From: Listeria monocytogenes
GTDB lineage: Bacteria; Bacillota; Bacilli; Lactobacillales; Listeriaceae
Length of the DNA stretch: 64,000 bases
Assembly (NCBI RefSeq): GCF_900187225.1
Contig: NZ_LT906436.1
Coordinates: 868,001 to 932,000 of the forward strand
Direction: 5' to 3'
Under the pieces are notes generated by a model. That model searched no databases. It was given only the letters and a program-made list of their open reading frames with translations, and was not told the origin of the DNA. Within the stretch, counting starts at the first letter, position 1. Every line of letters starts with the position of its first letter. Both the position numbers and the translations under genes were made by a program. Positions 33,768 through 42,917 of this stretch are shown piece by piece.

Positions 33768-35235
33768 AGAAAGACGCCTCCACCCGATCGCCCTAATCAA
33801 AGAAATTATTACGAACGTAAGGCGTAATATTGTTCCTATCGTTGTCGGTTTATTTTCTGTTTTTCGCGCCATTAATAGTAACGGTTATTTGCCGGACTGG
33901 GCTGTATATTTAATCATTGTCATCGTTATACTGCTTATTTTGACTCCCGCAGTCTTAAAGTATATAACCTACAAGTACACCCTCGAAGACCAAGGGATTC
34001 GCATCAAATACGGTTTGATTTTCCGAAAAAATACATACATACCTTACGAACGCATCCAAACCGTTCAAAAGAAACAATGGTTTTTCTTTATCCCATTTAA
34101 TGTCTGCCAAATTTTAATCGAAACAGCTGGTGGCAACGGGAAAGCAGAAGCCGATTTAGTCGCTGTCCCAGTTGGAGTAGTAGACGAATTAAAAGATTTA
34201 CGCGACGGTAAAAAGAGAGACATCCAAGAAGCCGTGCCAGAAACCGAGGAAACCACAGTAGAAGTGGCAGAAGCACCAGAAAAAACGGTCATGCTACAAA
34301 CAAAACAGCTTATTTTAATGGCAGTAACATCCGGCGGCGTTTTTGGGACTCTCCTTATCGTTCTAGCGTTCATGCAACAATTCCGAGAAGTCATTCCGAC
34401 AGACTGGATGGAAGCCCAAGCAGAAGAGTTATGGAAAATGGGCATTATCGTGCTAATTGTATTAATCGTCTTGATTCTTTTAGTATTATGGGGAATATCC
34501 ATAGTGACGACATTGTTCAAGTATTTCCAGTTCAAATTGATGAAATACCCCAATTCACTTGTCGTCGAAAAAGGACTTTTAGAGCGAAATCATACAACTA
34601 TCTCACTTTCTCGTATTCAAGGAATCACCATCATTGAATCACCACTACGACAAATGCTCGGCTTAGTAGCAGTAAAAGTTACAACTGCCGGGAACTCAGG
34701 TGATGAAAAACTAACCGGAGACATTTTACTTTTGCCAATTATGAAAAAAGCGTTGGCCATAAAAACGTTAAAAGAAATGCTACCAGATTATTTATTTGAA
34801 ATAGAAGAAATGGAACGCGCTCCAAAGGCAAGTTTGCGTAGATTTTTGCAGATTTACTTAATCTGGACAATTATCCCAGCCGCTGTAGCAAGTATCCTAT
34901 TTTTCCCGCTCGGCTTAATTAGTATTATTTTGCCAATTTTAGCAGGGATAAAAGCGATAGCCAGCTACCGCGCGACCGGAATTTTTACAGATAAGCACAC
35001 GCTCCTTGTTCAGTCGAGGCCTATTTTTTCCAAGTTAACCCATATTATCCGCAAAGAGCGAATTCAAGGTTTGAGCTTAAGACAAAGCATTTGGATGGAA
35101 AAAGGTGGGTCAAGACACTTAAATGTTTGGCTGAAATCAGGTAGTACAAGCGCCGAGGCTTATGTTCGTTATATCAATCAAGACTTGGCTATCAAGGTTT
35201 ACAACTGGTACAGCCCATCCAAAACTACGAATTAA
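33760..35235 (+). CDS. membrane protein with repeated bacterial PH domains (YdbT-like)
   Basis: The 491-residue partner has paired membrane helices near 20-70, 180-245 and 360-405, each followed by a bPH2 domain (EDQGIRIKYGLIFRKNTYIPYERIQTV; SLVVEKGLLERNHTTISLSRIQGI; and a third with HTLLVQSRPIFSKLTHIIRKERIQG). The two genes overlap and are probably translationally coupled. The products likely form one membrane complex; function in Listeria is unknown to me. A long hairpin terminator follows. Confidence 0.88.
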   Translation: MFEERRLHPIALIKEIITNVRRNIVPIVVGLFSVFRAINSNGYLPDWAVYLIIVIVILLILTPAVLKYITYKYTLEDQGIRIKYGLIFRKNTYIPYERIQTVQKKQWFFFIPFNVCQILIETAGGNGKAEADLVAVPVGVVDELKDLRDGKKRDIQEAVPETEETTVEVAEAPEKTVMLQTKQLILMAVTSGGVFGTLLIVLAFMQQFREVIPTDWMEAQAEELWKMGIIVLIVLIVLILLVLWGISIVTTLFKYFQFKLMKYPNSLVVEKGLLERNHTTISLSRIQGITIIESPLRQMLGLVAVKVTTAGNSGDEKLTGDILLLPIMKKALAIKTLKEMLPDYLFEIEEMERAPKASLRRFLQIYLIWTIIPAAVASILFFPLGLISIILPILAGIKAIASYRATGIFTDKHTLLVQSRPIFSKLTHIIRKERIQGLSLRQSIWMEKGGSRHLNVWLKSGSTSAEAYVRYINQDLAIKVYNWYSPSKTTN

Positions 35236-35311
35236 AAAAGAACATGCCATTTCCAAAAATCCGCTGAACATAGCGAGTGCATTTTGGAAGATGGCTGTTC
35301 TTTTATTTTTT
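35235..35311 (+). terminator. long hairpin terminator
   Basis: AAAAAGAACATGCCATTTCC near 35235 pairs with GGAAGATGGCTGTTCTTTT near 35286-35304, with further pairing of CAAAAAT and ATTTTG, then a T-run. Confidence 0.85.
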
Positions 35312-35330
35312 GTTCAATTACCCGGAAATC

Positions 35331-35339
35331 TGGTAAAAT
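35331..35339 (+). promoter_or_regulatory. extended -10 promoter of hemY/cgoX
   Basis: TGG-TAAAAT, the same extended -10 string seen ahead of ddl, about 45 bases before the GTG start. Confidence 0.45.
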
Positions 35340-35383
35340 AGATAGAATAAACGAAAGAGTAGATAGAGAGGATTGGTTAAGTA

Positions 35384-36763
35384 GTGAAACATATAGTCAT
35401 TATCGGAGGCGGCTTATCAGGGCTCGCAGCAGCGTATGAACTACAAAAAACACATCCGAATTATACGTGGGAATTAGTAGAAAAAGACGAAAAACTAGGC
35501 GGGAAATTTGAAACGGTTAAACGTGACGGGTTTTTAATTGAAAAAGGTCCAGATTCCTTCTTAGCTAGAAAACCTGCTGGTGTGGGCTTAGTAAAAGATT
35601 TAGGACTCGAAGATAAACTGATTGCGAACGCGACAGGAAGATCTTACATTTACCACCAAAAAGCGCTTCATCCGATTCCAGAAGGCTCTGTGATGGGAAT
35701 TCCGACAGATAAAGAAGCACTGCTAGCTAGTACACTTGTATCCGAAATTGGGAAAGCTCGCGCACTTCAAGAACCAACAATGGAACGAAATAATCAAGAA
35801 CGAGATCAAGCACTTGGCGATTTCTTTGAAGCGCGATTCGGTAAAGAATTAGTCAAAACAATTATCGAACCACTTTTATCAGGAATTTATGCCGGGGATA
35901 TATACAAAATGAGTTTACGCGCCACTTTTCCACAATTCGAACAAACAGTTAAAAAATATGGGAATTTGATGGATGGTTTAAAAGAAAGTAGCATGCAAAC
36001 GACAGGGACAAAAGCCACTATTGGTGCTTTTAGAACATTAGAAGGTGGGCTAGATGCTTTGCCAAAAGCTATTGCCGCCGCACTTCCAAAAGAAAATTTG
36101 CATACAGCAAAACAAGCAACAGAAATTGTGAAGAAAAATAACGCTTACGAAATTTCTTTTGCAGATGGCGATAAAATGGAGGCAGATGGCATCATTATCG
36201 CTGCCACACATGATGCGTTAATTCATTTATTAGCAGAAACAACGACAGAACCATTCGCGGGACAACCGCTTACGACCCTTGCGACCGTTTCGTTAGCATA
36301 TAATGAACAAGACGTACCGATTTTACCTGATGGAACAGGCTATCTAGTTGCCAGAACCGCACCATATAAAACCACTGCTTGTACATGGGTGCAGAAAAAA
36401 TGGCCGCATATGGTACCAAAGAACAAAATGTTACTACGAGGCTTTGTTGGGAAAGCAGGAGAAACTTGGTTAGAGCAAGCAAGCGATGAAGCAATCGTCT
36501 CAGCTGTTTTGAGAGATTATGCGGAAATTATGGACCTTCACGCCGCGCCACTTTTTTATGAAGTAAGCCGAATGAAATCCGCGATGCCTCAATACTTAGT
36601 TAATCACCAGGACCGACTAAAACAATTGAAAAAGAACATCAAAACAGATTACCCAGGTGTTTATCTTGCAGGAATGAGCTACGAAGGTGTGGGTATTCCT
36701 GATTGCATCGCAGGGGCTCAAACAGCCGCTAAGGAATTAGTAGATTACTTGGAAGAGGTGTAA
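35384..36763 (+). CDS. hemY: protoporphyrinogen/coproporphyrinogen oxidase
   Basis: This FAD flavoprotein of 459 residues oxidises the porphyrinogen ring in haem synthesis; in Firmicutes the route runs through coproporphyrin, so the name CgoX is also used. The FAD motif VIIGGGLSGLAAAYEL is at the N-terminus, PDSFLARKPAG near residue 60 and the C-terminal FAD segment GVYLAGMSYEGVGIPDCIAGA is complete. The start is a GTG after AGAGAGGATTGG. acpS follows after 1 base, so haem, lipid and wall genes share a transcript. Confidence 0.94.
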   Translation: MKHIVIIGGGLSGLAAAYELQKTHPNYTWELVEKDEKLGGKFETVKRDGFLIEKGPDSFLARKPAGVGLVKDLGLEDKLIANATGRSYIYHQKALHPIPEGSVMGIPTDKEALLASTLVSEIGKARALQEPTMERNNQERDQALGDFFEARFGKELVKTIIEPLLSGIYAGDIYKMSLRATFPQFEQTVKKYGNLMDGLKESSMQTTGTKATIGAFRTLEGGLDALPKAIAAALPKENLHTAKQATEIVKKNNAYEISFADGDKMEADGIIIAATHDALIHLLAETTTEPFAGQPLTTLATVSLAYNEQDVPILPDGTGYLVARTAPYKTTACTWVQKKWPHMVPKNKMLLRGFVGKAGETWLEQASDEAIVSAVLRDYAEIMDLHAAPLFYEVSRMKSAMPQYLVNHQDRLKQLKKNIKTDYPGVYLAGMSYEGVGIPDCIAGAQTAAKELVDYLEEV

Positions 36764-36764
36764 C

Positions 36765-37121
36765 ATGATTAAAGGAATTGGTCTAGATATGATTGATTTA
36801 GAACGTGTAAAACAAGTCGTGGAAAAGAATCCGCGCTTTATCGAACGCGTTTTAACAGAAAAAGAAATTAAGCAATTTGAAAAATACGAAGGTAATCGCA
36901 AAATCGAATTTTTAGCTGGGCGTTTTGCAGCAAAAGAAGCATATGCTAAGGCGAATGGAACTGGTTTTGGCAAACATTTAAGTTTTACGGATGTCGAAAT
37001 TTTGCAAGTAGAAGATGGTCGCCCCCATGTTACTTTACCAGTCAAATCAGGCGAAAACGTTTTTGTTAGCATCACCCACACAGCTAGATCAGCCGCAGCT
37101 CAAGTGATAATTGAAATTTAG
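36765..37121 (+). CDS. acpS: holo-[acyl-carrier-protein] synthase
   Basis: AcpS transfers 4'-phosphopantetheine from CoA to acyl carrier protein, enabling fatty-acid synthesis. The length of 118 residues is standard. The motifs IGLDMIDLERVK at the start and FAAKEAYAKANGTG near residue 52 hold the metal and CoA-binding residues. The ATG is one base after the hemY stop. It is followed 18 bases later by alr, the order also found in Bacillus. Confidence 0.96.
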   Translation: MIKGIGLDMIDLERVKQVVEKNPRFIERVLTEKEIKQFEKYEGNRKIEFLAGRFAAKEAYAKANGTGFGKHLSFTDVEILQVEDGRPHVTLPVKSGENVFVSITHTARSAAAQVIIEI

Positions 37122-37139
37122 AAAGGAAAGTGAACAATC

Positions 37140-38246
37140 ATGGTGACAGGCTGGCATCGTCCAACATGGATTGAAATAGACCGCGCAGCAATTCGCGAAA
37201 ATATAAAAAATGAACAAAATAAACTCCCGGAAAGTGTCGACTTATGGGCAGTAGTCAAAGCTAATGCATATGGTCACGGAATTATCGAAGTTGCTAGGAC
37301 GGCGAAAGAAGCTGGAGCAAAAGGTTTCTGCGTAGCCATTTTAGATGAGGCACTGGCTCTTAGAGAAGCTGGATTTCAAGATGACTTTATTCTTGTGCTT
37401 GGTGCAACCAGAAAAGAAGATGCTAATCTGGCAGCCAAAAACCACATTTCACTTACTGTTTTTAGAGAAGATTGGCTAGAGAATCTAACGCTAGAAGCAA
37501 CACTTCGAATTCATTTAAAAGTAGATAGCGGTATGGGGCGTCTCGGTATTCGTACGACTGAAGAAGCACGGCGAATTGAAGCAACCAGTACTAATGATCA
37601 CCAATTACAACTGGAAGGTATTTACACGCATTTTGCAACAGCCGACCAGCTAGAAACTAGTTATTTTGAACAACAATTAGCTAAGTTCCAAACGATTTTA
37701 ACGAGTTTAAAAAAACGACCAACTTATGTTCATACAGCCAATTCAGCTGCTTCATTGTTACAGCCACAAATCGGGTTTGATGCGATTCGCTTTGGTATTT
37801 CGATGTATGGATTAACTCCCTCCACAGAAATCAAAACTAGCTTGCCGTTTGAGCTTAAACCTGCACTTGCACTCTATACCGAGATGGTTCATGTGAAAGA
37901 ACTTGCACCAGGCGATAGTGTTAGCTACGGAGCAACTTATACAGCAACAGAGCGAGAATGGGTTGCGACATTACCAATTGGCTATGCGGATGGATTGATT
38001 CGTCATTACAGTGGTTTCCATGTTTTAGTAGACGGTGAACCAGCTCCAATCATTGGTCGAGTTTGTATGGATCAAACCATCATAAAACTACCACGTGAAT
38101 TTCAAACTGGTTCAAAAGTAACGATAATTGGCAAAGATCATGGTAACACGGTAACAGCAGATGATGCCGCTCAATATTTAGATACAATTAATTATGAGGT
38201 AACTTGTTTGTTAAATGAGCGCATACCTAGAAAATACATCCATTAG
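37140..38246 (+). CDS. alr: alanine racemase
   Basis: This PLP enzyme of 368 residues converts L-Ala to D-Ala for peptidoglycan and teichoic acid. The PLP lysine lies in [12 protein letters not shown] near residue 39, the catalytic Tyr in VSYGATYTA near 260, and RVCMDQT near 305 is standard. It starts with ATG behind GGAAAGTG. Listeria calls it dal. It supplies the substrate of Ddl, encoded 32 kb to the left. The product is complete and looks functional. Confidence 0.96.
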   Translation: MVTGWHRPTWIEIDRAAIRENIKNEQNKLPESVDLWAVVKANAYGHGIIEVARTAKEAGAKGFCVAILDEALALREAGFQDDFILVLGATRKEDANLAAKNHISLTVFREDWLENLTLEATLRIHLKVDSGMGRLGIRTTEEARRIEATSTNDHQLQLEGIYTHFATADQLETSYFEQQLAKFQTILTSLKKRPTYVHTANSAASLLQPQIGFDAIRFGISMYGLTPSTEIKTSLPFELKPALALYTEMVHVKELAPGDSVSYGATYTATEREWVATLPIGYADGLIRHYSGFHVLVDGEPAPIIGRVCMDQTIIKLPREFQTGSKVTIIGKDHGNTVTADDAAQYLDTINYEVTCLLNERIPRKYIH

Positions 38247-38451
38247 AAGGTAATATTCGTGCTTTTTTTAGAAGAAGCGTTTATAATCTAACATATGAAA
38301 CTTTATAGCTATATATAGGACTTAAGGGAGTATATCAGCTAGAACTGTAATATTCTTAACAATAAAATGCGAAATAACTCTTTTCTTCAAGGCGTGATAA
38401 TGGTACGATATAGTTGTTACTTACAGGTACGAGGCTTTGGGGGTGTGACAC

Positions 38452-38730
38452 GTGTTAGAGAAAGAAAATCGGATGATAATATCCGTAGAACTGACACAGG
38501 AAATGATACAAGAACTCGACGTAGTTGTAGAAAAAGAAAAAATGGGGCGGAGTGAAGTTATAATGGAAGCAACGCAACAGTTTTTACAAGAGAAAAGGGC
38601 TCGCGAATTAAGAGACGAGATGGAACGCGGCTATGCAGAGATGGCGACAATTAATTTTGCTATCGCATGCGAGTGTACCCATGTCGAAGCAGAAGCAGAA
38701 GACAGGAATATTAGTATTTTAGGAGGTTAA
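38452..38730 (+). CDS. mazE: MazE-type antitoxin (ribbon-helix-helix)
   Basis: This 92-residue antitoxin has an N-terminal ribbon-helix-helix (MIISVELTQEMIQELDVVVEKEKMG, shortened here as VELTQEMIQELDVVVEKEKMG) and an acidic C-terminal region that would wrap the toxin. The GTG start has GGGGGTG 6 bases upstream. The toxin gene follows 6 bases later. In Listeria and Bacillus this pair lies directly ahead of rsbR and can be cotranscribed with the SigB module. Confidence 0.92.
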   Translation: MLEKENRMIISVELTQEMIQELDVVVEKEKMGRSEVIMEATQQFLQEKRARELRDEMERGYAEMATINFAIACECTHVEAEAEDRNISILGG

Positions 38731-38736
38731 TGGCTG

Positions 38737-39081
38737 ATGGTGAAGCGTGGTGACGTATACTACGCGGACCTTTCCCCCGTGGTCGGAAGCGAGCAAGGGG
38801 GAATACGGCCTGTTCTCATCATTCAAAATGATATTGGTAATAGATTCAGTCCAACTGTGATCGTGGCAGCAATAACTGCAAAAATTCAAAAAGCAAAATT
38901 GCCAACGCACGTGGAAGCTACTCGTAAAGATGGCTTTGAGAGAGATTCTGTCATTCTTTTAGAACAGATTAGAACGATTGATAAACAGCGCCTGACAGAT
39001 AAAATTACGCATTTGGACGAAGATTTAATGGCCAAGGTAAACAAGGCACTTGAAGTCAGTCTAGGAGTAGTAGAATTTTAA
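38737..39081 (+). CDS. mazF: MazF/NdoA-type endoribonuclease toxin
   Basis: This 114-residue sequence-specific mRNA interferase has the typical start [31 protein letters not shown], given here as [16 protein letters not shown], which holds the catalytic Arg and nearby residues, and the loop [19 protein letters not shown]. Bacillus NdoA and relatives cut at UACAU. Its antitoxin is just upstream. Both genes look intact, so the toxin-antitoxin pair is probably active. Confidence 0.94.
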   Translation: MVKRGDVYYADLSPVVGSEQGGIRPVLIIQNDIGNRFSPTVIVAAITAKIQKAKLPTHVEATRKDGFERDSVILLEQIRTIDKQRLTDKITHLDEDLMAKVNKALEVSLGVVEF

Positions 39082-39168
39082 TCCATCCTAAAAAAAATAA
39101 CATAAAATGATGAATGCAGGGCAAAAGGGTCTGACGTAAAATAATTAGTTTAATACATAATGAAATAG

Positions 39169-39272
39169 TTAACTGCTCTGAAGAAACAGTAAGGACATCA
39201 GAAACCTACAAACAACGCGTATCAACATACTCGCTAAATTTGTTTCTAATGTCTTTTTTAAAAGGCAGTTAA
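39169..39272 (+). terminator. nested inverted repeat: terminator/attenuator ahead of rsbR
   Basis: The inner stem GGACATCAGAAAC (39193-39205) pairs with GTTTCTAATGTCT (39242-39254) and is followed by TTTTTT, as in an intrinsic terminator. An outer repeat, TTAACTGC (39169-39176) and GCAGTTAA (39265-39272), brackets it. It would end mazEF transcripts or attenuate readthrough into the SigB operon. Confidence 0.7.
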
Positions 39273-39333
39273 GCAAACCGCACAATAAGAGAGAAAATTT
39301 TGTTAATAGTGGAGAAAGGTTGGAAAATAACTG

Positions 39334-40170
39334 ATGTATAAAGATTTTGCAAACTTCATCCGTACAAATAAAGCAGACTTACTGAATGACTGGATGAACG
39401 AAATGGAGAAACAATCAGATCAGCTAATCAATGACATTGCAAAAGAAGCAATGTACGAAGAAACTAGCAAAGAATTTGTAGATTTAATTGTTTCGAATGT
39501 TACAGAAAACGGTTCTAAATTCAACGAAAAACTAGATGATTTTGCAGAAAAAGTGGTCCACCTCGGTTGGCCAATTCATTTTGTTACCACGGGCCTGCGT
39601 GTTTTTGGGCTTTTAGTATATACAGCAATGAGAGATGAAGATCTATTCTTAAAAAGAGAAGAAAAACCTGAAGATGATGCCTATTATCGCTTTGAAACAT
39701 GGCTTTCGTCCATGTACAACAAAGTGGTCACTGCCTACGCGGATACGTGGGAAAAGACAGTTTCTATCCAAAAAAGTGCTTTACAGGAATTATCTGCACC
39801 ACTTTTACCAATATTTGAAAAAATTTCTGTAATGCCGTTAATTGGAACGATTGACACAGAAAGAGCCAAGTTAATCATAGAAAACTTACTAATAGGTGTT
39901 GTAAAAAATCGGTCAGAAGTGGTTTTGATTGATATTACGGGAGTTCCTGTTGTTGATACAATGGTTGCGCACCATATTATTCAAGCGTCCGAAGCAGTTA
40001 GACTTGTCGGCTGTCAGGCAATGCTTGTAGGTATTAGACCAGAAATCGCGCAAACAATCGTTAACTTAGGAATTGAATTAGATCAAATTATCACTACCAA
40101 CACAATGAAAAAAGGCATGGAGCGTGCGCTAGCCTTGACGAACAGAGAGATAGTAGAAAAAGAGGGGTGA
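39334..40170 (+). CDS. rsbR: RsbR, stressosome sensor protein
   Basis: RsbR forms the stressosome core with RsbS. The 278-residue protein has an N-terminal non-haem globin-like sensor domain (1-150) and a C-terminal STAS domain (about 160-278). The STAS part contains [27 protein letters not shown], quoted as LSAPLLPIF and [12 protein letters not shown], with Thr sites phosphorylated by RsbT. An ATG at 39334 follows AAAGGTTGG. It is the first gene of the rsb-sigB operon and is intact. Confidence 0.95.
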
Positions 40171-40175
40171 ATACT

Positions 40176-40532
40176 GTGGGGATACCAATCTTAAAGTTAG
40201 GTGAATGTTTATTAATTTCTATCCAGAGTGAATTAGATGATCATACTGCGGTAGAATTCCAGGAAGATTTGCTTGCAAAAATCCATGAAACGTCGGCCAG
40301 AGGAGTAGTCATTGATATAACTTCTATCGATTTTATTGATTCATTTATTGCAAAAATTCTTGGAGATGTAGTAAGTATGTCTAAACTAATGGGTGCAAAA
40401 GTGGTTGTAACTGGGATACAGCCAGCAGTTGCGATTACACTAATTGAACTCGGAATTACGTTTAGCGGAGTACTTTCGGCGATGGACCTTGAAAGTGGTC
40501 TGGAAAAACTTAAACAGGAATTGGGGGAATGA
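40176..40532 (+). CDS. rsbS: RsbS, stressosome STAS antagonist
   Basis: This 118-residue STAS protein ([17 protein letters not shown]) holds RsbT inactive in the stressosome until phosphorylated. The phosphoserine lies in [13 protein letters not shown] near residue 57. The GTG at 40176 is preferred because GAGGGGTGA lies 6 bases upstream; a GTG at 40167 would be inside that site. It is 5 bases after rsbR and overlaps rsbT's region closely. Complete. Confidence 0.94.
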
Positions 40533-40534
40533 AC

Positions 40535-40945
40535 ATGACATTCCAATCCTGTGTAAAGATAATTAATGAATGGGATATTGTAGCTGCAAGGCAACTAGGT
40601 AGAAAAATATCCAAAGAAATTGGCTTTGGAACCGTTGACCAAGCAAGAATTACAACTGCCATCAGTGAATTAGCTAGAAATATTTTCCTTTATGCTGGAC
40701 GAGGAGAAATCTGTATCGAAAAAGTAAGTGAATCTGGTAAACAAGGTATGATTATTGTTGCCAAAGACAAAGGTCCAGGTATTGTAGACATAAGAAAAGT
40801 AATGCAAGATGGTTATACAACATCAGGTGGTCTTGGAGCAGGTCTTCCAGGAGTCAAACGTTTAATGGACAGTTTTGATATTGAATCCAGTATTGAAGGC
40901 GATTCTAAAGGAACGGTAATTACAACAACGAAATGGGTTCGGTAA
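40535..40945 (+). CDS. rsbT: RsbT, switch kinase
   Basis: RsbT phosphorylates RsbR and RsbS and, once released, activates RsbU. The 136-residue protein has a GHKL ATPase fold with ELARNIFLYAGRGEI (N-box) near residue 45, DKGPGIVD near 78 and GGLGAGLPGVKRLMD near 95. The second ATG (40535) suits the TTGGGGGA ribosome site better than the ATG at 40529. It follows rsbS by 2 bases. Intact. Confidence 0.95.
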   Translation: MTFQSCVKIINEWDIVAARQLGRKISKEIGFGTVDQARITTAISELARNIFLYAGRGEICIEKVSESGKQGMIIVAKDKGPGIVDIRKVMQDGYTTSGGLGAGLPGVKRLMDSFDIESSIEGDSKGTVITTTKWVR

Positions 40946-40961
40946 GGAGAGCTAGAAAAAA

Positions 40962-41966
40962 ATGGAAAAAGCTTTTGAGGGAAAATACCGTGATATTCTT
41001 ATTCAATATTTAGAACATCAAGATGAAGAAATTCTTTATACTTGCGAAAAATTATCCAGAGAAGCTATGGAAGAACGAGTATCACCAGAAGAAATTGTCC
41101 ATTTACATCGCTCGGTTCTTGAACTATACGGAAAAGAGTTGCCGGATTTTGTCCGATTATCATTTGATGTACTACTTGAAATAATGGTAGGCTACGGCTT
41201 GGCTTATATGGAACATCTTAGTCTAAGAACCGAGCAAAAAGAATTACGTAGTGAAATTGCTCAAGCGGAAGATATGCAAAAAACGTTAATGAAAACAGAG
41301 GTACCGGAACACGATGAACTTGATTTTGGGGTTATCAGTGTCGCTGCCAGACAAATGAGCGGTGATTACTATAGCTTTACAGAAGAAGGCGACAAACAAA
41401 TTGGTATCGCTCTTGCTGATGTTATTGGTAAAGGAATTCCAGCCGCATTTAGTATTTCCATGATAAAATACGCACTAGCTGGAATGACAGGGGACGACAG
41501 AAAACCATCTATTGTACTCGAATCATTAAACCAAGTAGCGGAAGAAAATATTAACGACAACATGTTTATCACGATGTTTTACGGGCTCTATCACGAAGAT
41601 ACACATTTGTTTGAATATGGTTCAGCAGGACATGAGCTGGGCTTATATTACCAGCATAAAGAAAACAGCTTTTCTGATTTATACGCCAAAGGCTTACCAC
41701 TGGGTGTGGATAAAAATGCTATCTACCGTCAATTTGATAAGAAAATTGAAGTGGGGGATGCTGTATTTATTATGTCAGATGGTGTAACAGAAACAAGAAC
41801 AGCCAATGGCTTTATTGAACGTGAAGAGTTAACAGAAATTATAGCAGCGCATATTTCATTATCTGCTGAAAAAATGGTTCATGCAATTTATGATCAATTA
41901 GTTAAAATGCAAAACTTTGAGTTGCATGATGACTTTACGCTTATTTGTATTAAGCGAACTAAATAA
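40962..41966 (+). CDS. rsbU: RsbU, environmental-stress PP2C phosphatase
   Basis: RsbU dephosphorylates RsbV when bound by RsbT, which frees SigB from RsbW. The 334-residue protein has an N-terminal RsbT-binding domain (1-110), a short coil and a C-terminal PPM phosphatase domain with ARQMSGDYYSF, IALADVIGKGIPAA, GSAGHE, FIMSDGVTE and HDDFTLICIK. The metal-binding aspartates are present, so the phosphatase looks functional. It begins 16 bases after rsbT. Confidence 0.95.
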   Translation: MEKAFEGKYRDILIQYLEHQDEEILYTCEKLSREAMEERVSPEEIVHLHRSVLELYGKELPDFVRLSFDVLLEIMVGYGLAYMEHLSLRTEQKELRSEIAQAEDMQKTLMKTEVPEHDELDFGVISVAARQMSGDYYSFTEEGDKQIGIALADVIGKGIPAAFSISMIKYALAGMTGDDRKPSIVLESLNQVAEENINDNMFITMFYGLYHEDTHLFEYGSAGHELGLYYQHKENSFSDLYAKGLPLGVDKNAIYRQFDKKIEVGDAVFIMSDGVTETRTANGFIEREELTEIIAAHISLSAEKMVHAIYDQLVKMQNFELHDDFTLICIKRTK

Positions 41967-42053
41967 GAAGAAGTGAAGACGTACCTCATTCTTTAGAGAG
42001 CATTTACTGGTGAGTAAACGTATTTAAAGAGTGGAGCGTTTTTATTTTTGAAT

Positions 42054-42078
42054 GTTTTAATTTTATTAGTTAGGGTAA
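42054..42078 (+). promoter_or_regulatory. SigB-dependent promoter of rsbV-rsbW-sigB-rsbX
   Basis: GTTTTA (42054-42059), 13 bases, GGGTAA (42073-42078). This is the known autoregulatory SigB promoter position before rsbV. In this strain it should be silent because sigB is truncated. Confidence 0.85.
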
Positions 42079-42115
42079 AATCGACAGTATACTTAAAATT
42101 AGATGGGGTGAAGTG

Positions 42116-42460
42116 ATGAATATTAGTATAGAAATAAAAGAACGTGATACTGACCACATAGACATATTTGTTGCTGGGGAGATCGATGCTTATACAGCGC
42201 CAAAGGTAAAAGAAGCATTAGAAGTATATCAAGTTAAAGAGGGTATTGTACTTCGGATCGATTTAACAGAAGTGAGTTACATGGATAGCACCGGATTAGG
42301 CGTATTTGTAGGAGCTTTCAAAAGCTTACGTCAACGCCAAAGTGAACTTGTCTTGTTTGGTTTAAGCGACCGACTTTTCCGATTGTTTGAAATCACAGGA
42401 TTGTCAGATATCATCGAAATCAAAAATGTAGAGGGTGAAATGAATGGCAACAATGCATGA
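42116..42460 (+). CDS. rsbV: RsbV, anti-anti-sigma factor
   Basis: This 114-residue STAS protein binds RsbW when unphosphorylated, releasing SigB. The phosphoserine lies in [14 protein letters not shown] near residue 57. The ATG at 42116 follows GGGGTGAAG; the GTG just before it is too close to the site. It overlaps rsbW by 17 bases, consistent with translational coupling. Intact. Confidence 0.95.
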   Translation: MNISIEIKERDTDHIDIFVAGEIDAYTAPKVKEALEVYQVKEGIVLRIDLTEVSYMDSTGLGVFVGAFKSLRQRQSELVLFGLSDRLFRLFEITGLSDIIEIKNVEGEMNGNNA

Positions 42461-42917
42461 CAAAATTACATTACAACTTCCTGCCAAGCCTGAATATGTA
42501 AGTTTAGGTAGACTTTCATTATCAGGAATTGCAAGTCGCGCAGGATTTTCTTATGAAGCAATTGAAGATTTGAAAATAGCTGTAAGTGAAGCCATCACTA
42601 ATTCCGTAAAGCATGCATTTAAAGGGGAAGAAGATGGCGAGATCACAGTCGAATATCTTATTTATGAAGATAAGCTAGAAGTTCGTGTTTCCGATAACGG
42701 CACAAGCTTCGACTTAGAAACCCGTAAACAAGAAATTGGCCCATATGATGTGGGCGAGGATGCGGAGATGATGCGTATCGGTGGGCTAGGTTTATTTTTA
42801 ATTGAAACATTAATGGATGACGTGAAACTTTATTATGATGAAGGGGTTTCTGTCGTAATGACCAAATATATTAATGAAAAGCAGGTGGAGGAGAATGCCA
42901 AAAGTATCTCAACCTGA
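42444..42917 (+). CDS. rsbW: RsbW, anti-sigma-B factor and kinase
   Basis: RsbW holds SigB inactive and phosphorylates RsbV. The 157-residue GHKL protein has [13 protein letters not shown] (N-box) near 48, VSDNGTSFD near 83 and [16 protein letters not shown] near 110. It starts inside the end of rsbV and overlaps the sigB start by 23 bases. It appears fully intact, so it would still be made, although its main target is truncated. Confidence 0.95.
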   Translation: MATMHDKITLQLPAKPEYVSLGRLSLSGIASRAGFSYEAIEDLKIAVSEAITNSVKHAFKGEEDGEITVEYLIYEDKLEVRVSDNGTSFDLETRKQEIGPYDVGEDAEMMRIGGLGLFLIETLMDDVKLYYDEGVSVVMTKYINEKQVEENAKSIST

